Assembly: GCA_905221615.1 (NCBI GenBank)
Contig: CAJNDT010000320.1
Coordinates: 1 to 64,000 of the forward strand
Direction of reading: 5' to 3'
Length of the DNA: 64,000 nt
Source: Symbiodinium sp. CCMP2592
Taxonomy: Eukaryota > Sar > Dinophyceae > Suessiales > Symbiodiniaceae
Shown here piece by piece: positions 54,783 to 64,000 of this stretch. The position numbers and the translations under genes were made by a program. Positions within the stretch are counted from its first letter, which is position 1. The number at the start of each line of letters is the position of its first letter. Under the pieces are notes generated by a model that was not told where the DNA came from, did not search any database, and worked only from the letters and a program-made list of their open reading frames with translations.

Positions 54783-57369
54783 CACAGATGGGCCCTCCGC
54801 TGTCTGCTCGAAGCTCCACCAGGCTCGCGGCAAGCTTCCTTCCATGCTCTCCGACTAGTTGCGATGATGTCTGGCGGGAGGCCTGAGACTTCAGCTACAG
54901 CTTTGGTGGGAAGCTCAGTTTCGAGCGTTCCCTGATGCATGGACGAGATTTTGTATGTCTGGTATGTGGGATGGCCGAGGATGCTGCTCACACTGGGTCA
55001 CTACTTCCGGTGAAGTCCACGTGTCGCTTGGACGTCTCTGCCTCCTCGTCGCTTCCTCGGTGCCTTTGGTCTCAGCAGGCGTGAGCAGGGAGCAGAGCCG
55101 GCACCTCAGGTGTGGCCTTTCTCGGCTCGGGTCTCTTCCACCAGCTTGCGACGCCTCACATCTAGGGCGCGCGAGCTGAGCTGGCACCGTGAATTTTCTT
55201 TCGGCGCCTGCTTGAAGCGCTTGCGAGGCCTCCACTCGTGCTGAGAAGCTCTGCAAGGCCGGAGGTCCTTGTGTCCGTGGCCTCCTCGGAGCAGCAGCTG
55301 CCACAGCTGCTTTTGCCGTTTACCTGACACCTAGGTATTCCTCTCTGCAGCGCCTGATCCACCCCCGTCTTCGAGAGGTTTCAGTTAGCCTGGCTCCCGG
55401 ATGAAACGAAACTTGGAACCTTGGAACGTGCTTGCATTCCAGGCTTGCTCCGGCTGCGTCAGTACGGGGTGCGGCGCGCTATGGCTCTTCGCTGGCCGTA
55501 GTGGACCCTTTGCAGCCTGGGCCCCAACAATCATGCGCAGAGTCCTTGAGCCGTGCTTGCTGCGCGATCTCAGGCCTGGCTCCTCGCCGTTGTTACGGTC
55601 CTCCGCGCGCTGTGGTGCAGCCCCTCCCGTCTAAAACCCGGCAAGCTGTAGCCACACCTTGGAGTGGGCAATGTTTATGACGCCCAGGCACTGAGCTCTG
55701 CGCATGTGGACTCCTCGCCACCCCCGCGCAGACTCGTTCAAGCAGAGTGCGAGCCTCAAGCAGAGAATCCGTGCTACCCAAACTGACCCATACATCCTTG
55801 CCATTTGGCCGAGGCTTTCGTTGTTTGTCTGCGGCGTGGGTCGGCTCGGCCTGGCTGTGACGGCACGCAGCCCGGTGGTGGAGATCAGCAGAGCTGTGCA
55901 GCTGCCTGTCATTTTCAGGTCGTGGACTTTGCAAGCCTGGGTTTCTCTCTGTCTTTGCACAGCTGTCTGCACTTGGACTTGGTGCTGGCTGTGCCGCTGT
56001 CCCAGTGACCCAGAGAGGTAAGGCGCAGATGATCCGAGACCGAGAGTGTGCGCGAATGCGACGGCGCCCGAGGCCAGATTCTTTGCACTCGGGGCCGGTG
56101 CCGCCTCCTCGCAGCCTCTCGCGGCTCGGGGCGCCTGCGTTGCTGCCGCGGGCCCATGGCACGATGCTGTGCAAGGCGCCAATGTCGTGCCTCCACTCAG
56201 GTTGAAATCTGGATCCTCGGGCAGTTTCTTGCTCGTGCTGGACCATGTTAGCTCAGGCCTGCAACTTTAAACAGCAAGGAGCAAGGATGGGACAGCCGGC
56301 AGACCGTAAGGCCCGCCATCGTCCATCCGTGGCACCGTGAAGCAAGGAGGCCAGGTGTTCGTCTCAGTGCCTTGCAGAATGCCCATTGCAGCTCCTCTGC
56401 GAGACACCAGGTGCAGTGCAAAGCCAAGACTTGGCCATCGTTGGCTTCGGCACCGTCGGGAGCTACTTCTTGGTGACAGGCACAGCCCTTCTGGGCATGG
56501 CCTCATTTCGTTGTGTCCATGTGCGTGTGTTGCTCCAACCGCTTTTCCTTACTTGTCTGGGTAGCCCCGTACAACACAGAACATGCGGAGAGGCTACACC
56601 CAGCTGGCATCATCGTTGCCAGCGCAGTCCCCTTCAAGGCGGGACTTCCTCACGTGACTTGCGATAAGAAGACAGGAGTTGTTTCTTGCGCCATGTGCAT
56701 GATCAACGCAGTCGAGACAGGAAGCTCCGTGAGGAGAGCCGCATTAGAGCTAGCCTAAAACCTCGCGGACGCATGCGTGGGGTTGAGATCGTGTTTCGCT
56801 CATTCCGGGCAGGCTTGGCCTCTTCTTGTTTGCGCCGGGATCTTCAAAAACAGAGCCGCTGCTGTTTCCACGAGGCGATGGGATGCAGAGTGTGTCTGAT
56901 GCAAGTTGGCCGGATGGTGTTGGATGCCTCTACATTGCTGCAACCAAAAAGCTCGTGCTCCTGAGCGTGCAGGTTTGGCACAACCTAACTTCTCAGTGTC
57001 GACATCGGGCAAAGCGACACTGGCTGGATTTACTCGTGTAAATCCAGCTTGCAACCGCAGCAAGTTCTGTTTGTCTCGGCCCTTTGCCAGGTGCAGCTTG
57101 GTGTTTCGCTCACGGTTCTGAACCTTGCTAGCTTGGGCTCACCGGCAACAGCGAGAAGTTTTTCCAGGCATCATCAAGCCAACTTGAAGTCGCCGATAGC
57201 CAGAAACGGCAATTGAACGCCTGCTGCAGGTGTGGTGCTGCGGCGGCTGCCTTGGCGGAAGCCCTGGAAATTACAGTCGTGGATATCCGTGGTTGGCGAC
57301 AGCTTGCTGCGTCGCTCACTGCTGTTGATCCTGGCAGTGAGAAGTGCAACATGCTGTCCAAGGCCTTTG
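54783..57369 (+). repeat. Tandem array unit 1 (about 2587 bp, cassette A)
   Basis: First unit of a head-to-tail array. It begins abruptly at CACAGATGGGCCC inside what is a 255-bp open frame in the later units, so the left edge is a breakpoint rather than a gene start. Plus-strand exon-like pieces include GSSPLLRSSARCGA near 55580, a cassette A exon (RGTVKQGGQVFVSVPC, from an AG|G site near 56313 to CCAG|GTGCAG), QSQDLAIVGFGTVGSYFLV near 56420, and VTCDKKTGVVSCAMCMINAV near 56650. The product is not recognised. Confidence 0.9.
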
Positions 57370-59953
57370 CACAGATGGGCCCTCCGCTGTCTGCTCGAAG
57401 CTCCACCAGGCTCGCGGCAAGCTTCCTTCCATGCTCTCCGACTAGTTGCGATGATGTCTGGCGGGAGGCCTGAGACTTCAGCTACAGCTTTGGTGGGAAG
57501 CTCAGTTTCGAGCGTTCCCTGATGCATGGACGAGATTTTGTATGTCTGGTATGTGGGATGGCCGAGGATGCTGCTCACACTGGGTCACTACTTCCGGTGA
57601 AGTTCACGTGTCGCTTGGACGTCTCTGCCTCCTCGTCGCTTCCTCGGTGCCTTTGGTCTCAGCAGGCGTGAGCAGGGAGCAGAGCCGGCACCTCAGGTGT
57701 GGCCTTTCTCGGCTCGGGTCTCTTCCACCAGCTTGCGACGCCTCACATCTAGGGCGCGCGAGCTGAGCTGGCACCGTGAATTTTCTTTCGGCGCCTGCTT
57801 GAAGCGCTTGCGAGGCCTCCACTCGTGCTGAGAAGCTCTGCAAGGCCGGAGGTCCTTGTGTCCGTGGCCTCCTCGGAGCAGCAGCTGCCACAGCTGCTTT
57901 TGCCGTTTACCTGACACCTAGGTATTCCTCTCTGCAGCGCCTGATCCACCCCCGTCTTCGAGAGGTTTCAGTTAGCCTGGCTCCCGGATGAAACGAAACT
58001 TGGAACCTTGGAACGTGCTTGCATTCCAGGCTTGCTCCGGCTGCGTCAGTGCGGGGTGCGGCGCGCTATGGCTCTTCGCTGGCCGTAGTGGACCCTTTGC
58101 AGCCTGGGCCCCAACAATCATGCGCAGAGTCCTTGAGCCGTGCTTGCTGCGCGATCTCAGGCCTGGCTCCTCGCCGTTGTTACGGTCCTCCGCGCGCTGT
58201 GGTGCAGCCCCTCCCGTCTAAAACCCGGCAAGCTGTAGCCACACCTTGGAGTGGGCACGACCACGTCATGCCCAGGCATTGAGCTCTGCGCATGTGGACT
58301 CCTCGCCACCCCCACGCAGACTCGTTCAAGCAGAGTGCGAGCCTCAAGCAGAGAATCCGTGCTACCCAAACTGACCCATACATCCTTGCCATTTGGCCGA
58401 GGCTTTCGTTGTTTGTCTGCGGCGTGGGTCGGCTCGGCCTGGCTGTGACGGCACGCAGCCCGGTAGTGGAGATCAGCAGAGCTGTGCAGCTGCCTGTCGT
58501 TTTCAGGTCGTGGACTTTGCAAGCCTGGGTTTCTTTCTGTCTCTGCACAGCTGTCTGCACTTGGACTTGGTGCTGGCTGTGCCGCTGTCCCAGTGACCCA
58601 GAGAGGTAAGGCGCAGATGATCCGAGACCGAGAGTGTGCGCGAATGCGACGGCGCCCGAGGCCAGATTCTTTGCACTCGGGGCCGGTGCCGCCTCCTCGC
58701 AGCCTCTCGCGGCTCGGGGCGCCTGCGTTGCTGCCGCGGGCCCATGGCACGATGCTGTGCAAGGCGCCAATGTCGTGCCTCCACTCAGGTTGAAATCTGG
58801 ATCCTCGGGCAGTTTCTTGCTCGTGCTGGACCATGTTAGCTCAGGCCTGCAACTTTAAACAGCAAGGAGCAAGGATGGGACAGCCGGCAGACCGTAAGGC
58901 CCGCCATCGTCCATCCGTGGCACCGTGAAGCAAGGAGGCCAGGTGTTCGTCTCAGTGCCTTGCAGAATGCCCATTGCAGCTCCTCTGCGAGACACCAGGT
59001 GCAGTGCAAAGCCAAGACTTGGCCATCGTTGGCTTCGGCACCGTCGGGAGCTACTTCTTGGTGACAGGCACAGCCCTTCTGGGCATGGCCTCATTTCGTT
59101 GTGTCCATGTGTGTTGCTCCAACCGCTTTTCCTTACTTGTCTGGGTAGCCCCGTACAACACAGAACATGCGGAGAGGCTACACCCAGCTGGCATCATCGT
59201 TGCCAGCGCAGTCCCCTTCAAGGCGGGACTTCCTCACGTGACTTGCGATAAGAAGACAGGAGTTGTTTCTTGCGCCATGTGCATGATCAACGCAGTCGAG
59301 ACAGGAAGCTCCGTGAGGAGAGCCGCATTAGAGCTAGCCTAAAACCTCGCGGACGCACGCGTGGGGTTGAGATCGTGTTTCGCTCATTCCGGGCAGGCTT
59401 GGCCTCTTCTTGTTTGCGCCGGGATCTTCAAAAACAGAGCCGCTGCTGTTTCCACGAGGCGATGGGATGCAGAGTGTGTCTGATGCAAGTTGGCCGGATG
59501 GTGTTGGATGCCTCTACACTGCTGCAACCAAAAAGCTCGTGCTCCTGAGCGTGCAGGTTTGTCACAACCTAACTTCTCAGTGTCGACATCGGGCAAAGCG
59601 ACACTGGCTGGATTTACTCGTGTAAATCCATCTTGCAACCGCAGCAAGTTCTGTTTGTCTCGGCCCTTTGCCAGGTGCAGCTTGGTGTTTCGCTCACGGT
59701 TCTGAACCTTGCTAGCTTGGGCTCACCGGCAACAGCGAGAAGTTTTTCCAGGCATCATCAAGCCAACTTGAAGTCGCCGATAGCCAGAAACGGCAATTGA
59801 ACGCCTGCTGCAGGTGTGGTGCTGCGGCGGCTGCCTTGGCGGAAGCCCTGGAAATTACAGTCGTGGATATCCGTGGTTGGCGACAGCTTGCTGCGTCGCT
59901 CACTGCTGTTGATCCTGGCAGTGAGAAGTGCAACATGCTGTCCAAGGCCTTTG
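57370..59953 (+). repeat. Tandem array unit 2 (2584 bp, cassette A)
   Basis: Nearly identical to unit 1. It differs by single substitutions, replacement of a few bases near 58258 (CACGACCACGTCATGCC for AATGTTTATGACGCC), and loss of GTGC in the CCATGTGCGTGTGTTG stretch at 59107. Cassette A at 58740-58994. The upstream boundary lies inside a frame at 57219-57473 (CGAAAAALAEALEITVVDI..., stop TGA) that follows a CAG|G acceptor and may be the last exon of the unit's gene. Confidence 0.92.
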
Positions 59954-62564
59954 CACAGATGGGCCCTCCGCTGTCTGCTCGAAGCTCCACCAGGCTCGCG
60001 GCAAGCTTCCTTCCATGCTCTCCGACTAGTTGCGATGATGTCTGGCGGGAGGCCTGAGACTTCAGCTACAGCTTTGGTGGGAAGCTCAGTTTCGAGCGTT
60101 CCCTGATGCATGGACGAGATTTTGTATGTCTGGTATGTGGGATGGCCGAGGATGCTGCTCACACTGGGTCACTACTTCCGGTGAAGTTCACGTGTCGCTT
60201 GGACGTCTCTGCCTCCTCGTCGCTTCCTCGGTGCCTTTGGTCTCAGCAGGCGTGAGCAGGGAGCAGAGCCGGCACCTCAGGTGTGGCCTTTCTCGGCTCG
60301 GGTCTCTTCCACCAGCTTGCGACGCCTCACATCTAGGGCGCGCGAGCTGAGCTGGCACCGTGAATTTTCTTTCGGCGCCTGCTTGAAGCGCTTGCGAGGC
60401 CTCCACTCGTGCTGAGAAGCTCTGCAAGGCCGGAGGTCCTTGTGTCCGTGGCCTCCTCGGAGCAGCAGCTGCCACAGCTGCTTTTGCCGTTTACCTGACA
60501 CCTAGGTATTCCTCTCTGCAGCGCCTGATCCACCCCCGTCTTCGAGAGGTTTCAGTTAGCCTGGCTCCCGGATGAAACGAAACTTGGAACCTTGGAACGT
60601 GCTTGCATTCCAGGCTTGCTCCGGCTGCGTCAGTGCGGGGTGCGGCGCGCTATGGCTCTTCGCTGGCCGTGGTGGACCCTTTGCAGCCTGGGCCCCAACA
60701 ATCATGCGCAGAGTCCTTGAGCCGTGCTTGCTGCGCGATCTCAGGCCTGGCTCCTCGCCGTTGTTACGGTCCTCCGCGCGCTGTGGTGCAGCCCCTCCCG
60801 TCTAAAACCCGGCAAGCTGTAGCCACACCTTGGAGTGGGCACGACCACGTCATGCCCAGGCATTGAGCTCTGCGCATGTGGACTCCTCGCCACCCCCACG
60901 CAGACTCGTTCAAGCAGAGTGCGAGCCTCAAGCAGAGAATCCGTGCTACCCAAACTGACCCATACATCCTTGCCATTTGGCCGAGGCTTTCGTTGTTTGT
61001 CTGCGGCGTGGGTCGGCTCGGCCTGGCTGTGACGGCACGCAGCCCGGTAGTGGAGATCAGCAGAGCTGTGCAGCTGCCTGTCGTTTTCAGGTCGTGGACT
61101 TTGCAAGCCTGGGTTTCTTTCTGTCTCTGCACAGCTGTCTGCACTTGGACTTGGTGCTGGCTGTGCCGCTGTCCCAGTGACCCAGAGAGGTAAGGCGCAG
61201 ATGACCCGAGACCGAGAGTGTGCGCGAATGCGACGGCGCCCGAGGCCAGATTCTTTGCACTCGGGGCCAGTGCCGCCTCCTCGCAGCCTCTCGCGGCTCG
61301 GGGCGCCTGCGTTGCTGCCGCGGACATAAGGTTTTCGTCTGTCGGTTCCATGGCCATCTGGTGTGACCAGCGAGTTCATGTGAGCCGCTTGAGGTCCAAA
61401 ATCGCTCGCTTGGAGAGTTCTTTGTTGGTGTTGGATTCTGTCCACCCTGGCCATGTCCCCATTCTGGCCTTGTATCTTGGACACCGATGCGGGACATGGG
61501 CACGACCAAAGGCCCCCTCCCGTTCACTCGCGGCGCCGTGAAACAGGGCGGCCGAGAGCTCAGCGGCGCGCTGCCTGTGGACTGGACATGGCGACATGCT
61601 GCTCGCCAGGTGCAGTGCAAAGCCAAGACTTGGCCATCGTTGGCTTCGGCACCGTCGGGAGCTACTTCTTGGTGACAGGCACAGCCCTTCTGGGCATGGC
61701 CTCATTTCGTTGTGTCCATGTGTGTTGCTCCAGCCGCTTTTCCTTACTTGTCTGGGTAGCCCCGTACAACACAGAACATGCGGAGAGGCTACACCCAGCT
61801 GGCATCATCGTTGCCAGCGCAGTCCCCTTCAAGGCGGGACTTCCTCACGTGACTTGCGATAAGAAGACAGGAGTTGTTTCTTGCGCCATGTGCATGATCA
61901 ACGCAGTCGAGACAGGAAGCTCCGTGAGGAGAGCCGCATTAGAGCTAGCCTAAAACCTCGCGGACGCACGCGTGGGGTTGAGATCGTGTTTCGCTCATTC
62001 CGGGCAGGCTTGGCCTCTTCTTGTTTGCGCCGGGATCTTCAAAAACAGAGCCGCTGCTGTTTCCACGAGGCGATGGGATGCAGAGTGTGTCTGATGCAAG
62101 TTGGCCGGATGGTGTTGGATGCCTCTACACTGCTGCAACCAAAAAGCTCGTGCTCCTGAGCGTGCAGGTTTGTCACAACCTAACTTCTCAGTGTCGACAT
62201 CGGGCAAAGCGACACTGGCTGGATTTACTCGTGTAAATCCATCTTGCAACCGCAGCAAGTTCTGTTTGTCTCGGCCCTTTGCCAGGTGCAGCTTGGTGTT
62301 TCGCTCACGGTTCTGAACCTTGCTAGCTTGGGCTCACCGGCAACAGCGAGAAGTTTTTCCAGGCATCATCAAGCCAACTTGAAGTCGCCGATAGCCAGAA
62401 ACGGCAATTGAACGCCTGCTGCAGGTGTGGTGCTGCGGCGGCTGCCTTGGCGGAAGCCCTGGAAATTACAGTCGTGGATATCCGTGGTTGGCGACAGCTT
62501 GCTGCGTCGCTCACTGCTGTTGATCCTGGCAGTGAGAAGTGCAACATGCTTTCCAAGGCCTTTG
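59954..62564 (+). repeat. Tandem array unit 3 (2611 bp, cassette B)
   Basis: As unit 2 except that 61324-61605 (282 bp) replaces the 255-bp cassette A, which fully explains the 27-bp longer period. Flanks on both sides (GCTGCCGCGG and CCAGGTGCAGTGCAAAGCC) are unchanged. Cassette B carries an exon-like piece PLPFTRGAVKQGGREL starting after an AAAG|G site, and LRSKIARLESSLLVLDSVHPG upstream of it. Confidence 0.92.
61324..61605 (+). other. Cassette B, alternative internal segment of array units
   Basis: Replaces cassette A (56152-56406 and 58740-58994). The 5' parts are not alignable, but both cassettes end with related exon-like sequence: PPSSIRGTVKQGGQ in A, PLPFTRGAVKQGGR in B, in the same phase after an AG|G acceptor. 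A third relative, SSLPIHGAVKQGGA, is at about 51380. Confidence 0.75.
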
Positions 62565-64000
62565 CACAGATGGGCCCTCCGCTGTCTGCTCGAAGCTCCA
62601 CCAGGCTCGCGGCAAGCTTCCTTCCATGCTCTCCGACTAGTTGCGATGATGTCTGGCGGGAGGCCTGAGACTTCAGCTACAGCTTTGGTGGGAAGCTCAG
62701 TTTCGAGCGTTCCCTGATGCATGGACGAGATTTTGTATGTCTGGTATGTGGGATGGCCGAGGATGCTGCTCACACTGGGTCACTACTTCCGGTGAAGTCC
62801 ACGTGTCGCTTGGACGTCTCTGCCTCCTCGTCGCTTCCTCGGTGCCTTTGGTCTCAGCAGGCGTGAGCAGGGAGCAGAGCCGGCACCTCAGGTGTGGCCT
62901 TTCTCGGCTCGGGTCTCTTCCACCAGCTTGCGACGCCTCACATCTAGGGCGCGCGAGCTGAGCTGGCACCGTGAATTTTCTTTCGGCGCCTGCTTGAAGC
63001 GCTTGCGAGGCCTCCACTCGTGCTGAGAAGCTCTGCAAGGCCGGAGGTCCTTGTGTCCGTGGCCTCCTCGGAGCAGCAGCTGCCACAGCTGCTTTTGCCG
63101 TTTACCTGACACCTAGGTATTCCTCTCTGCAGCGCCTGATCCACCCCCGTCTTCGAGAGGTTTCAGTTAGCCTGGCTCCCGGATGAAACGAAACTTGGAA
63201 CCTTGGAACGTGCTTGCATTCCAGGCTTGCTCCGGCTGCGTCAGTGCGGGGTGCGGCGCGCTATGGCTCTTCGCTGGCCGTGGTGGACCCTTTGCAGCCT
63301 GGGCCCCAACAATCATGCGCAGAGTCCTTGAGCCGTGCTTGCTGCGCGATCTCAGGCCTGGCTCCTCGCCGTTGTTACGGTCCTCCGCGCGCTGTGGTGC
63401 AGCCCCTCCCGTCTAAAACCCGGCAAGCTGTAGCCACACCTTGGAGTGGGCACGACCACGTCATGCCCAGGCATTGAGCTCTGCGCATGTGGACTCCTCG
63501 CCACCCCCGCGCAGACTCGTTCAAGCAGAGTGCGAGCCTCAAGCAGAGAATCCGTGCTACCCAAACTGACCCATACATCCTTGCCATTTGGCCGAGGCTT
63601 TCGTTGTTTGTCTGCGGCGCGGGTCGGCCCGGCCTGGCTGTGACGGCACGCAGCCCGGTAGTGGAGATCAGCAGAGCTGTGCAGCTGCCTGTCGTTTTCA
63701 GGTCGTGGACTTTGCAAGCCTGGGTTTCTTTCTGTCTCTGCACAGCTGTCTGCACTTGGACTTGGTGCTGGCTGTGCCGCTGTCCCAGTGACCCAGAGAG
63801 GTAAGGCGCAGATGACCCGAGACTGAGAGTGTGCGCGAATGCGACGGCGCCCGAGGCCAGATTCTTTGCACTCGGGGCCGGTGCCGCCTCCTCGCAGCCT
63901 CTCGCGGCTCGGGGCGCCTGCGTTGCTGCCGCGGACATAAGGTTTTCGTCTGTCGGTTCCATGGCCATCTGGTGTGACCAGCGAGTTCATGTGAGCCGCT
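62565..64000 (+). repeat. Tandem array unit 4 (partial, cassette B begins at 63935)
   Basis: Follows unit 3 without a gap and is cut by the window end. The cassette starts ACATAAGGTTTTCG as in unit 3. It has private substitutions (CGCGGGTCGGCCCGG near 63615), so the units are still diverging despite homogenisation. Confidence 0.92.

Noticed and set aside
54850-55150. 129/134-codon minus-strand ORFs (SSILGHPTYQTYKISSMHQG...) in array units
   Set aside because: Two alternative minus frames overlap here with no domain, and the frame is altered at the left breakpoint of unit 1. Not enough to call a gene on the minus strand.
55593-56246. Minus-strand ORF of 217 codons repeated in every array unit
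   Set aside because: Recurs only because the units are repeated. It spans the cassette boundary and changes sequence and start between A and B units, while plus-strand pieces show splice-site context and a diverged relative.

Overview
The window reads as nuclear DNA of a dinoflagellate, most likely a symbiodiniacean or close relative. I infer this from long Ty1/copia-type retroelements carrying an extra methyltransferase-fold domain, host coding sequence broken into short exons with AG|G acceptors, one intron that fits only a GA...AG boundary pair, a kilobase-scale tandem array, and degenerate LRSxARLGS-type repeats. No rRNA, tRNA, CRISPR array or bacterial operon was seen.

Layout. (1) 1-9657: a minus-strand copia-like LTR element with an intact 2628-aa Gag-Pol polyprotein (gag, protease, integrase, methyltransferase-like domain, reverse transcriptase, RNase H), followed by a second ORF that runs off the window edge. 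(2) 9661-9789: a near-perfect palindrome between two head-to-head elements. (3) 9794-23158: a plus-strand relative of the same element, whose polyprotein is broken by two 1-base deletions. It also carries the downstream ORF with two frameshifts, a further small ORF, a decayed antisense coding block and a shortened 3' LTR. The downstream ORF looks like a Tpt1/KptA RNA 2'-phosphotransferase, with the catalytic Arg-His-Arg-Arg set apparently kept in both copies. (4) 23160-23825: purine/pyrimidine-skewed CTTCGAAG-rich repeats.

Host part. (5) 25.1-27.6 kb: fragments of a mitochondrial carrier (SLC25) gene, spliced or decayed. (6) 28438-33169: a multi-exon gene for a secreted or type I membrane protein. 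It has a signal peptide, FEA1-like (low-iron-inducible periplasmic) segments, two arrays of charged RRR-DPSDPN repeats, a transmembrane helix and a short tail. (7) 35348-39840: an EF-hand protein gene with split calcium loops. (8) 45.0-46.5 kb: weak traces of a secreted beta-helix-like protein. (9) 49.9-53.9 kb: degenerate repeats and diverged copies of exons from the array that follows. (10) 54783-64000: a head-to-tail array of about 2.6-kb units (three complete, one cut by the window edge). One internal cassette exists in two forms: A in units 1-2 and B in units 3-4.

Relations. The retroelement half is a self-contained system: gag, protease, integrase, RT and RNase H for copying, plus two putative nucleic-acid-modifying activities (methyltransferase fold and Tpt1 fold) that ordinary copia elements lack. 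Host genes are all on the plus strand, but exon boundaries are inferred by eye and are approximate unless stated.
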